This document shows, in pieces, positions 35,103 to 49,200 of a stretch of 64,000 bases of DNA. The notes beneath the pieces are model-generated. The model saw only the letters and a program-made list of their open reading frames with translations. It was not told where the DNA came from and did not search any database. Origin of the DNA: Malachius bipustulatus. Lineage: Eukaryota > Arthropoda > Insecta > Coleoptera > Melyridae. The stretch's first letter is position 1, and each line of letters starts with the position of its first letter. The DNA lies in the NCBI GenBank assembly GCA_910589415.1, contig OU342632.1, forward strand, positions 19,037,507-19,101,506, read 5' to 3'. The position numbers and the translations under genes are program-made.

Positions 35103-37204
35103 ATGGCGTATAACTGTCCTCGCGATTTGGATGGCTTCCTGCCGTACTTGGCCAAGCCAGACACTCGCCTCCGACAGCAGATAGGAGCCGACCTGCTCAC
35201 TTTCCTCGCCGAACCCTGCAACTCCATAGCATGCCAAGACATCGGGCATCTCGTCGATGGCCTCGTGCCATGGATGCAGTCCAGCAACTACAAAGTAAGT
35301 CTTTCTGCATATCCATAAGAATATAAGTGCTGATATGCTTGTATACAGGGTGTTTGGTATCTGGACAGCCAAAATCATACGTCACGTAAGAACTCGCGTA
35401 AGAAATACGAAATGATTTTTGGACATGAAAAAAGAATAAGTTTTTTCCGTATCGGACTTCATTTAAGTAAGAAATATTTCAAGATGTTTAGAACTGCAGG
35501 GTGTCGCATTTAAGATGAAGACATCCCCATATTTTTGTTATTTAAATGAATACAGATTTGAAAATTCGCACAGTCATAAGTGGAGATGGACCCTATTTTT
35601 TAAGATACTTAACCGAATTCAGAATTTTAAGCTCAGCCTACTACGAATTGACAAATAGGGCCGATTCTGAGTATTTTGTTTCGCGTTAGAGATATCGAAA
35701 AAAAAGTTGTTCAGAATATTTTTTATGCCCATATACCAATTTTCATGACAAAATTCTCATTTTTATTTTTTTCAATATTTTGGTCTATAATTCAAAATTA
35801 AGTGTAGGTATTTGTTAATTTGATAACTAGTCTAACATGGAAAATAATAAAATTGACAGAATAGGTAGTCAAATAGTAGTCAGTTTGAAGTTTATTGTTT
35901 CAAATTAGAGAATTACTGATCAAAGAATCAAAATGCCATTAACTTTAAAAATTTAATAATTAAATTAATATAAACTTAAATTAAAAATGCGATTTTTGTC
36001 ATGAAAATTGGCATATGGACATAAAAAAATATTCTGAACAACTTTTTCTAATAACTTTTTTCGATATCTCTAACGTGAAACAAAATACTGAGAATCCTAT
36101 TTGTCAATTCGTAGTAGGCTGAGCTTAAAATTCTGAATTCGGTTAAGTATCTCAAAAAATAGGACCCATCTCCACTTATGACTGTGCGAATTTTCAAATC
36201 TGTATTAATTTAAATAACTAAAATATGGGGGTGTCTTCATCTTAAATGCGACACCCTGTATAGGAAGTTGCAATGTAAAATTTATATTTTTGGAAATATT
36301 TCTTAAACGAGGCCCGATCTTGAAGAAAGTTATTCTCTCTTTTATGCTTGAAATAGGTACAATTTTATACATGGTGTTCGATTTTGACTGTCCAGATACT
36401 ATAAAATAAAAATTATATCTCTTTTCACAGCATCCTTAGTTTTACATTTTTGGAATTATTTTCCAAGCGAGGCCTTTTCTTGAAAAAAGTTACTCTTTTT
36501 TTTATGCTTTAAATACGATTTTATACACGTAGTTCTATTTTGACTGTCCAGTTACTAAAAAATAAAAATTATATTTTCACAGCAGTTTTAGTTTTACATT
36601 TTTGGAAATATTTCCTAAACGAGGCCCAGATCTTGAAAAAAGTTATTCTTTCTTTTATGCTTAAAAAAACGATTTTATACATGACGTTCGATTTTGGCTG
36701 TCAAGTTACCTACTAAAAAAAAATACATTTTCACAGCAGCCTCAGTTTTACATTCAAGTGATGATAAGTATGAAAAAGTGAATTGGGACGTAAAAAAAGA
36801 AGTGAATATTCATTTTGAGGTTTCGTCACGGCAATGTCCGCATTTTTAAGTGCGTTTTGAAATGTTTCAGTAGTTTTACATTTTTGACAATAATTTCTAA
36901 CAAGGCCTCATCTTAAAAAAAAAGTTATTCCATCTTTATGCTTTAAATACGATTTTATACACGGCGTTCTATTTTGACTGTCTAGTTACTAAAAATGAAA
37001 ATTATATCTCTTTTCACAGCAGCAGCCTTAGTTTCACATTTTGGAAAGATTTCCCAAACGAGACCTGATTTAGAAAAAAGTTATTCTCTCTTTTATGTTT
37101 AAAATACGATTTTACACATGACGTTCAATTTTCGCTACTAAAAAATAAATATTTTTAGCAGCCTTGGTTTTACATTTTTGAAAATATTTCCTAAACAAGG
37201 CGTC

Positions 37205-37245
<41 letters not shown>

Positions 37246-40200
37246 CTTTATTCCCAACAGGTATTTATACACCCAATTACAGAAAATAACAAATTGAAAT
37301 ATAAACAACAGTAAAAAAATCGACAATAACAACAAGGTCGTTGCAATTCACTACATTGTACACACATGTTGATATGAAGCGTGAGTACAATGACATATAC
37401 ACCAGTTTATTAAAACAATAAGAGGAGAAAAAAAACAGTCGTAAACATAGCAACAACGAACTCGGGACCACTCTTACAAGGTTATACATGAAGTCTCGAC
37501 ATAGTAGCTACCACCGTGGCAAGACTATCAGAGTTTAGGTCACAAAGCTGTGACAAGTTGTTGCCATATTTGCACATAAGAAACACTGGAGACCTAATAA
37601 GTACATTAGAGCTCGAACGTGGACAGTAAAATATTGCGTTATTCCTGGAGTTGACTCGTGGAACCAAAAACGAGACATTGCCCAACAGAGATGGGCAGTC
37701 TATCAAGTTATGCATAAGATTGAATAGAAATCTTACAATAATGATAATTCGTCTCAACTCCAGGGAACACACTTCAAACCTGGTTAAAAGCATGACGTGA
37801 TCAAAACCCCTATCAGGATAGACACCATCCATTACAAATGACACGAATTTCAGAAACCTTCTCTGTATTTGTTCAAGGTTGTTAATATACACTCCGTAAA
37901 TGGGATACCACACCAGGCATCCATATTCCAGCCTAGCCCTAATCAGAGTCTTAAACAAAGTAATAAGGATATTGGCATCTTTAAACTCCCGACAGTTGCG
38001 ATATATGTATCCATAGATCCTGTACGCTCCAGAAATTGTGGTACACACATGCTCACCGAAGTGTAGGCGTCTATCAAATATTATGCCCAGATCCCTTATA
38101 CTCTCCAGCCTATTCAGTATCATATTATTTACGGAGTAGTCATATGTGATATATAACTTCTTTCTTGTAAAGGAAACAACATTACACTTCGAGACATTGA
38201 GAGATAGTCTGTTACTAGCACACCATCGACTCACGGAGTCAATATTTTCTTGCAAGGTTACACAATCATTGATGGACTTAATGGAGGTAAACAACTTGAG
38301 GTCGTCGGCATACAACAATTTATTGCAAGTGATCACCTTTTCAATGTCGTTAATAAAAAGTAGGAATAAGAGGGGTCCAAGTTTGGACCCTTGAGGGACA
38401 CCAGAGGTGGGTACAAAAGTATCTGACATATAGTTATTGTATTTTACAAACTGTCGCCGATCAGTTAGATATGATCTAAATAGTTTAACCAGATCGTCAG
38501 AGAACCCAAACGAGTGCAATTTATTTAGAAGAATAAAGTGATCGATTTGGTCAAAGGCCTTCTGAAAGTCTGTGTATACCACATCGACCTGACCTTTGCC
38601 GTCGATCACTTCGGCTGTATACTGACTAAAAGAGGCCAGGTTCGTGATTGTAGAGCGCTTTTCGACAAATCCATGCTGGTTCGGCGACAAGTAATTAGTA
38701 ACAAAGGAGTAGATGTGTCGATACAGTATAGATTCAAAAACTTTGGAGAAGTTACAGCATAGTGAGATAGGTCTATAGTTGTACACCGAAGATTTATCTC
38801 CCTTTTTGTGAATAGGCGTAATGCTAGACTGCTTCCAAATCTCTGGAAATATTGATGATTTTATTGCTAGATTGAATAAAGTTTTCAGCGGCTTCACTAG
38901 TAGACAAGCGCAGTCCTTCAACAGAAAACTAGGTATCATGTCGACGCCACAAGTGAGAGAATTTTTGCACTGTTTTAGGGCAGTTAGAATCTCATCCTCA
39001 GATACACAACCAATGGAGAAAGTCTGATTAGTATAACTATGGAAAGATGGTGTGCCAGCAAGCGACACATCAGAATGAATGTAAACACCACGAAAGAAAT
39101 CACCGAAAGCATTAACAATCTCCTGGGGGTTACGCATCTCAGCATTATTGTATTTTACAAGTCCCGGTATTCTAGTATTACCCTTTTTTTTGTTAACGTA
39201 TGACCAGAATTTTCTTGCGTCCCTTGAAATAGAACCCTGAACATCCCTGATATACGCCTTGTAAGCGCAAGATATCAACCTCTTACAGAGTGAACGTAGT
39301 TCACGGAATTTAACATGGGAAAACTCATTTCTGGTCCGCTTAAACTGTCTGAAATAAAACGACTTTAGTTTAATATGGTTGATTATGTTCAAATCAAACC
39401 AGGGAGGATAACGGTGTCTAGACCGACGAGGAACACGAAACCTAGGAACAGTCAATTCAAGTAAACCATTCAGTATCTCATAGAATGCAGCACAGGCAGT
39501 GTTAACATCATTATGTGACTCCAAGGAGCTCCAGTCCACATTTATGAGGTGGTTATATAGCAGTGGAAAATTTGCTCTCCTGAAGTTAAATTGCCTTATG
39601 TCAACTTTGGTTTCAAAGTTGACTTTTGAATCCTTTTTCACACTCAGAGAGATGTCAATAGCTGGATGGTATCTATCCTGGTTTACAAGTGGATTTACTG
39701 ATTCTGTCACGCTACAGTCAACATTTGAAAAAACCAGATCCAAGACTATACCGAAATCATTACAAATTGAATTGCGTTGCACCAATTCATGCATCTGCTG
39801 AAAGGAATTTATTAAGATATTAGTTTTACTGGACACACCAGAGGCGAACTGAGGCACGTTGAAATCACCAAGGATTACAACCCTACCATCATGGGCCTCC
39901 AGCGTATCGCTAAGTAGATTAAATAAAAGTTCGTAGCGTTCAACAGATAATGCGGGTGGAATATATAAAAGTAAAATATATAGGTTGTCAACAAAATTAA
40001 TTTCAATTCTAATACACAATAGATCAACATTTGGTATCTCATTTGATATATTTGACACATCCACCAGTGTGGACCTAAATACATTTTTTATTGCTAACAA
40101 AACACCACCTCCCCTAGAGACACCCAGAGCTTGAAAGTTCCTATCTTTGCGATACACTACATAATTATCGGTATCAATAAGTTCTCTATCGTAGACATCT

Positions 40201-43200
40201 TCGCAGAGCCAGGTCTCAGTTAGACAAATAATGTAAAATTCACACATTGACACATTATTACAAAAATTCTGGATTTTAGAGTTAAGCCCTCTAACGTTCT
40301 GGTAAAACATAAATAAATCGAAACTTTTGCAACTGGGTGTATAATTCAGTTTAAAGACACTATCTTAGGACTGCCATTCACATAACGTAGTCTAAGGTTA
40401 GCTTCGCCCCCTTCAGATCTCAATTTTAACTCTTCACGAAGCTTTCTGTGTAGTTGAAGCTGCTTTGGTGTCCTGTCGAAGGCCACAGACACACCCCTGA
40501 ATAATTCATGATCTCTCAGGTGTTTAGCACGGCGTATAATTCCAGTAACTTCGGCCTCACTATCCAACGAAACTCTTAAGGGGCGCGGATGAGCATTAGA
40601 AGCGGTTATTCGGCCCAACCTTTGACAGCGCACCCGAGATACGTCGGTATCTGGGGCAAGAACACTAAATATATCGGATAAGGAACGACGCTCATCCTGA
40701 TCACGCTGCGGCTTTGAGGCAGCCTCCTGCTGTTCTGGGAGGTTAAATATAATAATATTTTTGCTTCTTTTTTGGCGTTCAAATACCTCCTGCACGACAT
40801 CCTCGAATGTGTCCTCACCCTCACCCGGACGACTCTGTCGCTCCATCAACTGTCTTAAATCGTTGACCTGAGAATCGAAGTCAGACCGCAATCTATCCAG
40901 CGCAGTAGTGAAATCATTTTTAATAGAAGATATTAGGGTTTTTAGGTCGCTAAAAGAGGCCATATTGCTGGAGCAGCTATTGCATACCACTTTAAATGAT
41001 TTTGATTTGGCACGAGTCATCCTAATATCAGACTCGGATAAGCCCACGCAGCCATAGTGAAGTGGACCCTTACAGCCATCGCATGGTACGGATGATTTAG
41101 CTATATTACCGCAATTAAGACAATTATTCATATTTAATTTTGAATTTAGTAAGGATAGGAAACAGTATGCAATGAGATTGGGAAAGTAACAAAATCAGAT
41201 AAAAAACAGGGACACACTCTTCACACCTAGGGGCCTATCAAGGTGACTAACGTTAAGACAAAAAACAGCAGGAAGGCCACGGAGTAGGTATTGTATGTTA
41301 TATGAGGGGAAAAGAGATGCCAGTAAAATAAATAAATTATGCTTGTCAATTAAATCAGTATAGGTTGTGAATATCTGCGAGGAACGACTCGCTATCAACA
41401 GGCAGCAAAAAAATAATCACAATTGATATGCTCTCAGCTTTAATTCAACCGCTGTGCATGCAATTATTAAACTACATAAATAGGAAAAATGACAATGTTG
41501 CAGCACATCTAGAATAATCACAATTACCAGTCAAGTAGTGAGGAACCTCAGCTCAAGATCGATACCACTCAGACACGGCTATCGCAAGTCAAACTGCTCG
41601 AATTCAACGAATAATGAAGAGAGGCACTCAGAACACTGTATACACTACGGCAATTTATTGTCGAATGACAATAAATTCATTGTCATCTTAAAAAAAGTTA
41701 TTCCTTCTTTTATGCTTTAAATGCGATTTTATACATGACGTTCTATTTTGACTGTCCGGTTACTAAAAAATAAAAATTATATCGCTTTTCAAAGTAGCCT
41801 TAGTTTTAGATTTTTGGAAATATTTCGTAAACGAGGCCTGATCTTGAAAAAAGTTTTTCTTTCTTTTATGCTTAAAAAGCGATTTTATACATGACGTTCG
41901 ATTTTGGCTGTCAAGTTACTAAAAAAAATACATTTTCACAGCAGCCTTAGTTTTACATTCAAGTGATAAGTATGAAAAAGTGAATTGGGACGTAAAAAAA
42001 GAAGTGATTATTCATTTTGAGGTTTCGTCACGGCAATGTCTGCATTTTTAAGTGCGTTTTGAAATGTTTCAGTACCATGTGAAACTAGAGCATGTTACTT
42101 AAAGGCAAAAACATGTACCTACACCTTTAAAAATTTTATATTTTTTCTAGTGAAGCAGCTATAAATACAACTTTTTTATCTCTTGAGATTTTTTTGTATC
42201 TAACTTTGTTTTTGGGAAAAAAATAAATAAAAGCCGCTTGAATGCATGTCAAAAAATTGATTTTTTATAAATTTTTCGAAACGGCTTTTATTATTTTTCT
42301 CGAAAATGAAGGTAGAGAAAACCTCAAGAGACAAAAAAGTTTTATCTTTAACTTCTTAACCTGAAAAAAATATAAAATTTGTAAATAGTCAGTGGCGTAC
42401 ATTTTTATTTGTATATTATTCATGAGATAACACCCTGGGACGCCACTGGAATTCATAATTATCATCTACTTAGTTTGCTCTTATCACAACGAACAACACT
42501 GCCAATTTTCACCAAAATCAGTGAAAGGATCTTTGAGATATCAATAAAAAGAAAGGTTTTTTTTTACTTGTAACACCCTGTTATCTTGAAAACCTCCCAT
42601 TTATGCTTAAAATTGATTCAGGAAAACGCCCTTAAATTTAGTACATTATCTTTAAGTAACACCCTATGTAATAATAATTCATAACACAAATTAATTATTG
42701 ATAGATATTTGAACTGTCGCATTGGTGGTAGATCAATGGCGGTTGATGCTTAATTAAATTTTGTCTAATATAGTTCATTTTCTTAGCAATTCGGTCCGTT
42801 ATCTGGTTTCCTGTTTGGTGGTTTGCTTTAGTTCATTATCAGAACTCTATCCATAGCATTAATTAAAATATTCATTGTGCTAAGTTACTTGGAGAAAATG
42901 GGAAATCGTTTTTAATCTGTCATGTCATTTTTATTATTGCCTCCACTTTAATAACAATTAAAATTTTGAATAAATGAAACATTCGAAAAGTATAAAAATA
43001 TCTCTCGTTAGTTTTGACAATAATTCTATTTTAGGTGTAAAAATTCCTTTTATAAATTAATAGGAAGTGTTATTATTTTATTATTATTAATCTGCATGCA
43101 GCAAAAATTGTCATTTACAGATCAGACATGCAGTGCAGGAAATATTTGAGGAAGATGAATTCAACTGGATGCAATTAATTTATTAAACTTTCCAATCTGG

Positions 43201-46200
43201 CCTATTGAATTTTTATTGTTGGTCAAGGCTATTACGAATATGACATCACAATCACAAGTTGAAAATTGTTTCCTAATTTTCGCGACCAAGGCTTGACAGA
43301 CTTAAAATGTAACTACAGCAACAACTTGTCGATTTTAACAAATGATCCGTTTAACATTTCTCTCAAAATAGTTAGGGGAGCCTCTATTTACAAAAGTTCA
43401 ATTTTGCATGTGATTTCCCTATCCCTTTGTATAAATTACACATTGTATAAATAATTTTCTTTCAGAATTATGACTTCTAGCACACTGTCCAATATCGCTC
43501 ACTTATAATCATGTCTTTTTTTCGCTGACTACTTTGTAGTTTACACTGAACTGAACTCGACTGGCTGCTAGCTTCGCTTATACAGTGTGATCAGTAACTC
43601 GCGCACTCCGAATACAGGCCGATATAGATTGAATCCAACGGTTGGTTTTAAAGTTACAGAGTTTCCCTCATCCGAGTTTAAATAGAATTTTTTCAATAAC
43701 CGTGATAAAAATTAATGAAAAATTCAGGTTACTGTAATGTCTGGAACGGATACCATATAATTCATCAATTTTTTTTTCACAAAACCTCTTTACAGAGGAA
43801 TTGAGAATGTTGGAAATTGATACCATACCTAAATCTGAACGAAATTTAAAGTTTGGCAACCGCTTAAACTCAACTTAAATATAAAATATTCAAATGCCTT
43901 CGTTGCTATGGAAATAAAAATAATAACAATACCATCTAACCCGAGCTTATTCACATGTTCAGTGCAGTGTTGCCACCTTTTTTTTTTACAAAAATGGTCA
44001 TATCTTTGGAAGAAAAGAACTTACAACACTGCAGTAAGAAAATTTACGACTCTTAAAAAGTGAAGTTTACCGCAGCATGTTCTGAGTGCGCGAGCTACTG
44101 ATCACCCTGTATATACACCATACACCCTTCGTATTTTTTTTTTAATGCATTTCGTCATTTTGATAATTAACTAACTCCTGAATGTCTTTCCGGAGTTCCG
44201 AATGTTCTATTTATGAAACATTCATGCAGCAAGTCTGTAAAATTACATTAATGTAATATTACAAAGTAAGAGAATAAAGGCCTTAATTTTGATATTATTC
44301 AATAAGGGAGCGCACAAAAATATAATACAAGTGACAAAAACAGCAAGAATTACATTAATAATCGATGTGAAATTAATGTAAAATAAATGAATTGATATAT
44401 TTGTCAACAAATTTCTTTTTTTCCCCAAGGCTAAGTTGCTGATCAAGAGTCGACTATTATTGTTTAAGTCATAATACGGAAGTAATAAGTATGTAATGGA
44501 ATGCTATACCGGGTGATTCGTGCTTAGAGAATACTCCTGTTTGGTATCTCGAGATAGGAAAAACTCATGCCCAGAATTTTTGCCCATTTTTTTACCCATT
44601 TTTAAAAAAATGGGATATTATATAAATGGCATATTAAGAACGGGAATAGGATATAAAAATACCGGAAGCTTATTATAGACCTGTAAAATATATTATTGAA
44701 GGAAGAAAAAATGACATTTTCTATCTAGTGCCATATGAATGTTTCGAAATTTGAAAGTCACCGTGAGGTATGCTGTTAAAATTGCACTTTTTTGTCCCAT
44801 TTAAGCAACTGCGAATTTTTTACGGTTTAAGATGTAAGCATTAAGTTGAATCACCTGGTACACATCATGGTTTACGGATCATTAGTGCCCTTCCTAGAAA
44901 ACCTAATTGCATACAGCATAGGTAGCAGATTTGGCACTTGGCCCATATTTGATTGAACATTCATCTATCTTGTTTAAAGTCGGTAAAAATCAATACATTG
45001 ATAAGAAAACTGAATTTTTAATGTGTGTTTCTATTTTAAGTAAAGTACATAATTTATAGGAACAGGAACCAAACCAAAGTGAGTAACGAAGTATTGAATA
45101 ATAATAATTAGGTATTAAATTATTAAAATAATTAAATAATGTACTGATATAAATTGCTAGTTACTTCATTATTTTTAAACAAACTTTTTTAAAAAGGGCG
45201 TCCAATTGACGTCCTAATAAGAGAAAACAATTCACCCACAAACCATAAGGCAAGCAAAATTACGTCATATTGACGTCATTTGGTTAAAAATGCCTATTTT
45301 TTTCGAAATTGGTGAATAAAATGTTGAAAGAAAGTTTTTTGTGTGATTTATTTTCAAGAATAAAAAGATATGACTGATTATTCAATTTCTCAGCATATTA
45401 TCTAATATTTTTAAGTAATACATACATAACCTTAAATAACATGTTTCGTATAGAAAACGAGCCAATGGCGAAAAAGCGATTTTCCGTGACCTTTGGAGTT
45501 GGGTATTTTGCAACGCAGACTCGTAATTATATGAGACTTTTCTAGTATAGTCTTCAGAATGCCGGAAGAAAAGTTTATAGTAATTGGCAGCTTATTCCAT
45601 TCCGTTCCGATATTTGACGCGTTCGCGGTTCGCGCTGCATTTCTCGCTTTTGTAACTAATTTAACGCAAAATTTTACTTTACGCAGTTTTACTTTATTTG
45701 TTTTACTTAAATTTATAACTCAGTTCCATTGAATTACGGGCAATATAAAATTATTTGAGATATTTGGTAAAATATACGTGTGTTTTTTAAAGAAAATACT
45801 GGTTTTTTTTTTGTGAACAAAGCTTGTTTTTTGTGAACATTACTTTCTTTCTGGCGATCGATCTGTTTGCTAAAAATATTTTCCGAATATAAACAGCCGA
45901 GAGTTCAGGGGGGAGTACCCATCATCCGATCGAACGTTCCACCAACCAGCGCGCAGTCTGTCCCGCGCTGGTTGATCGAGCCTTCAATCGACACTCGGAA
46001 CTCCGGGATCTATAATCAGTAGCGACATCTGTTTTGGTGAATTAAGCGGTCAACTGATTTTATGCAAAATCTGGGTAATTACACTTGCTGATGAGCTCCA
46101 ATAAGAGCGAAATGGAATGAGATCAGTGATAAACCACGATTTTCTTTTTAATATTGATTTAATATTTTGCTCCAGAATTTCACTTGAAATAAGAAATTTC

Positions 46201-49200
46201 GAATTTTCAGTTATTTCAGCTATTTTGGCAAACTCGAACGCAGTGAATTGAAAAAGGAAGCCAGTGAGAAAATAATGTCCACAAGAAATAAGCTTTGTAC
46301 ACAAGAAACCGATTTTTTCTTCCATTCTTTCAAATCAGATTGCTGTAATGTAATAGAATTGAGTTATAAGTAGAAATTCAAGTAAAACGCGTGTTCTTAT
46401 AGCGATACAAAGGCGAGAAATGCAGCGAGAACCGCGATCACGTCAAAGCGCCATCCGCGAGTAAAAGGCTTCAAAGTAGCACGATAATAAAAGCGCAACT
46501 TCGAGCGTGGATTGGCGGGCGAGGGAGTTGATTTTTTTTTTCTAAATACTGTAAATAATTGAGTTTAGTTTAAATAAATCGTCGATGAAGGGTCTCAGGT
46601 GCACTGAAAAAGAGCTCTACGCGCGGAGAAACCGTTCCCAAAACTTTTGGCAAAATAAGACATTTTTAACTTTGGATGCTAATAACTTTTTCCCAGTACA
46701 TTGGGGAGTTTTACTTGATATAGATTGAATTGAAGAGTAAATCCTGACGAGTCCCACGAACCCGGAACGATTGCCGTGGGATGATTAGAACGCGAGATAT
46801 GACCGATTGAAAAAATAAATAAAAATTACTTATCTGATATTTTTAATATTAAAGTTTTCTGTCTGAAATTACATTTTCTTTGATTAGGTAGGTAAATCGG
46901 GACCGGCCTGTATCGTCACTTGCGTTTCCGTTTCTTGATCTCGCCGGTGTCAGACATCGTGATAAATTTACCGTTTTTTTAATTTATTTTTTATTATGTA
47001 TTTGCACCATTTCTTGGCATGTAAAGAGGTGTCATATTTTTAGACCAACCTATGTTATATGTTGTTACGTTTAATAATACATATAGGTAGGTTATATTGC
47101 ACGCGCATACCGGAATCTTAAATAAACAGGCGGACAGTGGCATTCTAAAACGATGGTTGGTTTTGCTTGCTTCGCTTTCAACATTGGTGCTTCTTGAGAG
47201 TACGTAGCCACGGAAATTTTCCCGTAATATTATAATTTATAACCTTTTAGTTTGATTTGTTTTATTACTTTTTTTATAGTTCATAGTTTACTAATGTTTG
47301 TTATTGAGTCATTTTATTAAGGAAGATATTTTCAGATCGTGGTATAGGAAATAGCTCATTATTTATTATTATTATTGTCATTGCCAGATTTAAATGGTTA
47401 TTGGCTTTATAATTTTCGTCGAACGTGCGACATATAAAAGGGCCGAAATTATTATAAAAAAAATTATAAAACGGAAATTTGTCTTTGACACTATGTTTTT
47501 CTGCTTTATAAAATCGAGCGTAAGAGTTACGTTTAAATTAGGTTAATTTAGCGAAGTTGGGCAGAATTTTATAATACCTAAAATAATTGTTCAGAATTTG
47601 AAACGAAATTCAAAATAACTCCAGTCGTTGCTGAAGTACATATGTTGAAAAAATCTTGAAAAAAGCGAATGTCCTCTATCTTAGTTCCTCTTAGTTAAAA
47701 AAAAATTCAGTTGCCATCAAATTGGAGCGCGGAAATTGGCGATAGGGGTGAAACTGCACCCCTCTCAGATTTTTAATTCTATCTCTAATACGAAAACAAA
47801 TTCAAGTTTAGTTAATAGGAAATGATAGTGTCAAAAATATTTTAAAAAGTAAGTAGCCAATGTGACAAAAAGCCAAAATCCATATTTTTTCATTTTCCTT
47901 TTTTTTGCGTATAATTTTTTCTGATCAGAACAGATTGATATTATTATAGACATTGCTTCACAGAAAAACAAATACCTACATCAAATTATCTTCAAAATGG
48001 CGTGTAAAAAATAAATTTTTGTTAAAAACTGACTGAGATATAGCCGCTCATATTCATTTCTAAAAATCTCTTCTCTTTCTTTCTTTCTTTCTTTCTCTCT
48101 TTTGTCCCTCGAGTTTTCCGCAGAGGTAACCTTTTCAAAATTTACTTCTTCAAGACCAGTCCCAGATGCTTACCAAAACAAAACACGTGCTTAAATAATT
48201 AAAGAAAATGTTTGCCATCTTTGGGAATCCCCGCGCATCATTTGCGTTCCCGGCAGGTGTTTTACCGCTAAACGTTTTGAAAAATTCTGTCAAAAAACGA
48301 AGTATCAAACCGTTTACCGGAATGCCTACGGGGCGCCTGATCGTCCGTCCGTGGTCCCGGTGCTTGCTTCTCCCTGACCTTGATCCCCGCCAGCTTCTCG
48401 CTGATCGGAAGTGGTGAATCGGGAAACCTCGTATGAAGTTCTAAATTCTAAATTCCCGACCTTCAGCTGGTTATTTGAATTTATAATTTTTTAAACTGTT
48501 ATAACAAGACTGTTCCCTCTTCTTGTAAATTATGAACATCAACTGAATTTTGATGTTTTTCTTACTAACTCAAATTATTTATTTTCTTCTCTAATTATTA
48601 TTGTTGAGTTTGAGTTTTTTATTTATGATTTTCAATTTTCCTATAGTACCTATCATATGAGTTTTTTGCGATAGCAGGTTAGGTCCGAAATTTGAGGAAT
48701 TTTTATTTTATTTTGTGGAGGTTCCTCTAGTTCCTACAAGTGCAGAGACTCCTCTACCGTCGTTGGGAGCCCGCGAATCAGGGGAATCACCCGGAGCCTC
48801 CAGAACGATCAGTCTCGTATCGTCATTGGATAAATTCAGATTCTCATTAAGCATGAAATTGTGCAACTTTTCTCTAATTTATCCGAACCTGAATCTCTTG
48901 CCTTTTCCAAGATCGTCATATTATACTGCCGCTTACACTGGACACATTGTATACATTCATTTACGCTCTGTCGTGTTCTTAGTGACCCTATAAGTCTGCA
49001 AATTTAAAAGAAAAAATGTTTAGATAAAATTTTTATTTTTTTTTTAATTTTTAATTTTTAATTTCCATAAACAAAATGTTTCTCAAATTTTTTGCCAGCC
49101 TAGGTTAGCTCGGAAAATTGTTTTTTTTTTTTTAAGTTTTTTGAGAGCCAAAAATTTTTTGGGAAATGAAAAAATTATAAAAAGAAAAAAATATAGTTTT

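Larger units (their letters stand above)
37207..41681 (-). mobile_element. Apparently full-length non-LTR retrotransposon (Jockey/CR1 group)
   Basis: On the - strand the element runs from a 5' UTR (about 41681-41132) through ORF1 and ORF2 to an AATAAAG signal and an (ATT)n tail at 37245-37207. A short direct repeat GTCAT flanks it (37202-37206 and 41682-41686). The flanks are both parts of one tandem-repeat unit, so the insertion point is well defined. Both ORFs are uninterrupted, suggesting a young, possibly competent copy. It lies antisense to CLASP in its 17-kb intron. Confidence 0.92.

Noticed and set aside
37205..37245. (TAA)n run as an independent microsatellite
   Set aside because: It is the 3' tail of the inserted LINE on the - strand.
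37869..39801. Multiple + strand ORFs of 65-100 codons
   Set aside because: All are antisense shadows of the intact LINE ORF2 on the - strand.
36262..42075. CRISPR-like or centromeric satellite array
   Set aside because: The units are diverged, spacerless and homologous to a neighbouring foldback arm; a transposon-derived tandem array explains them.
48208..48417. Possible extra CLASP exon in the 17-kb intron
   Set aside because: The visible exons before and after the intron already join in phase within TOG1, and the frame matches no CLASP segment.
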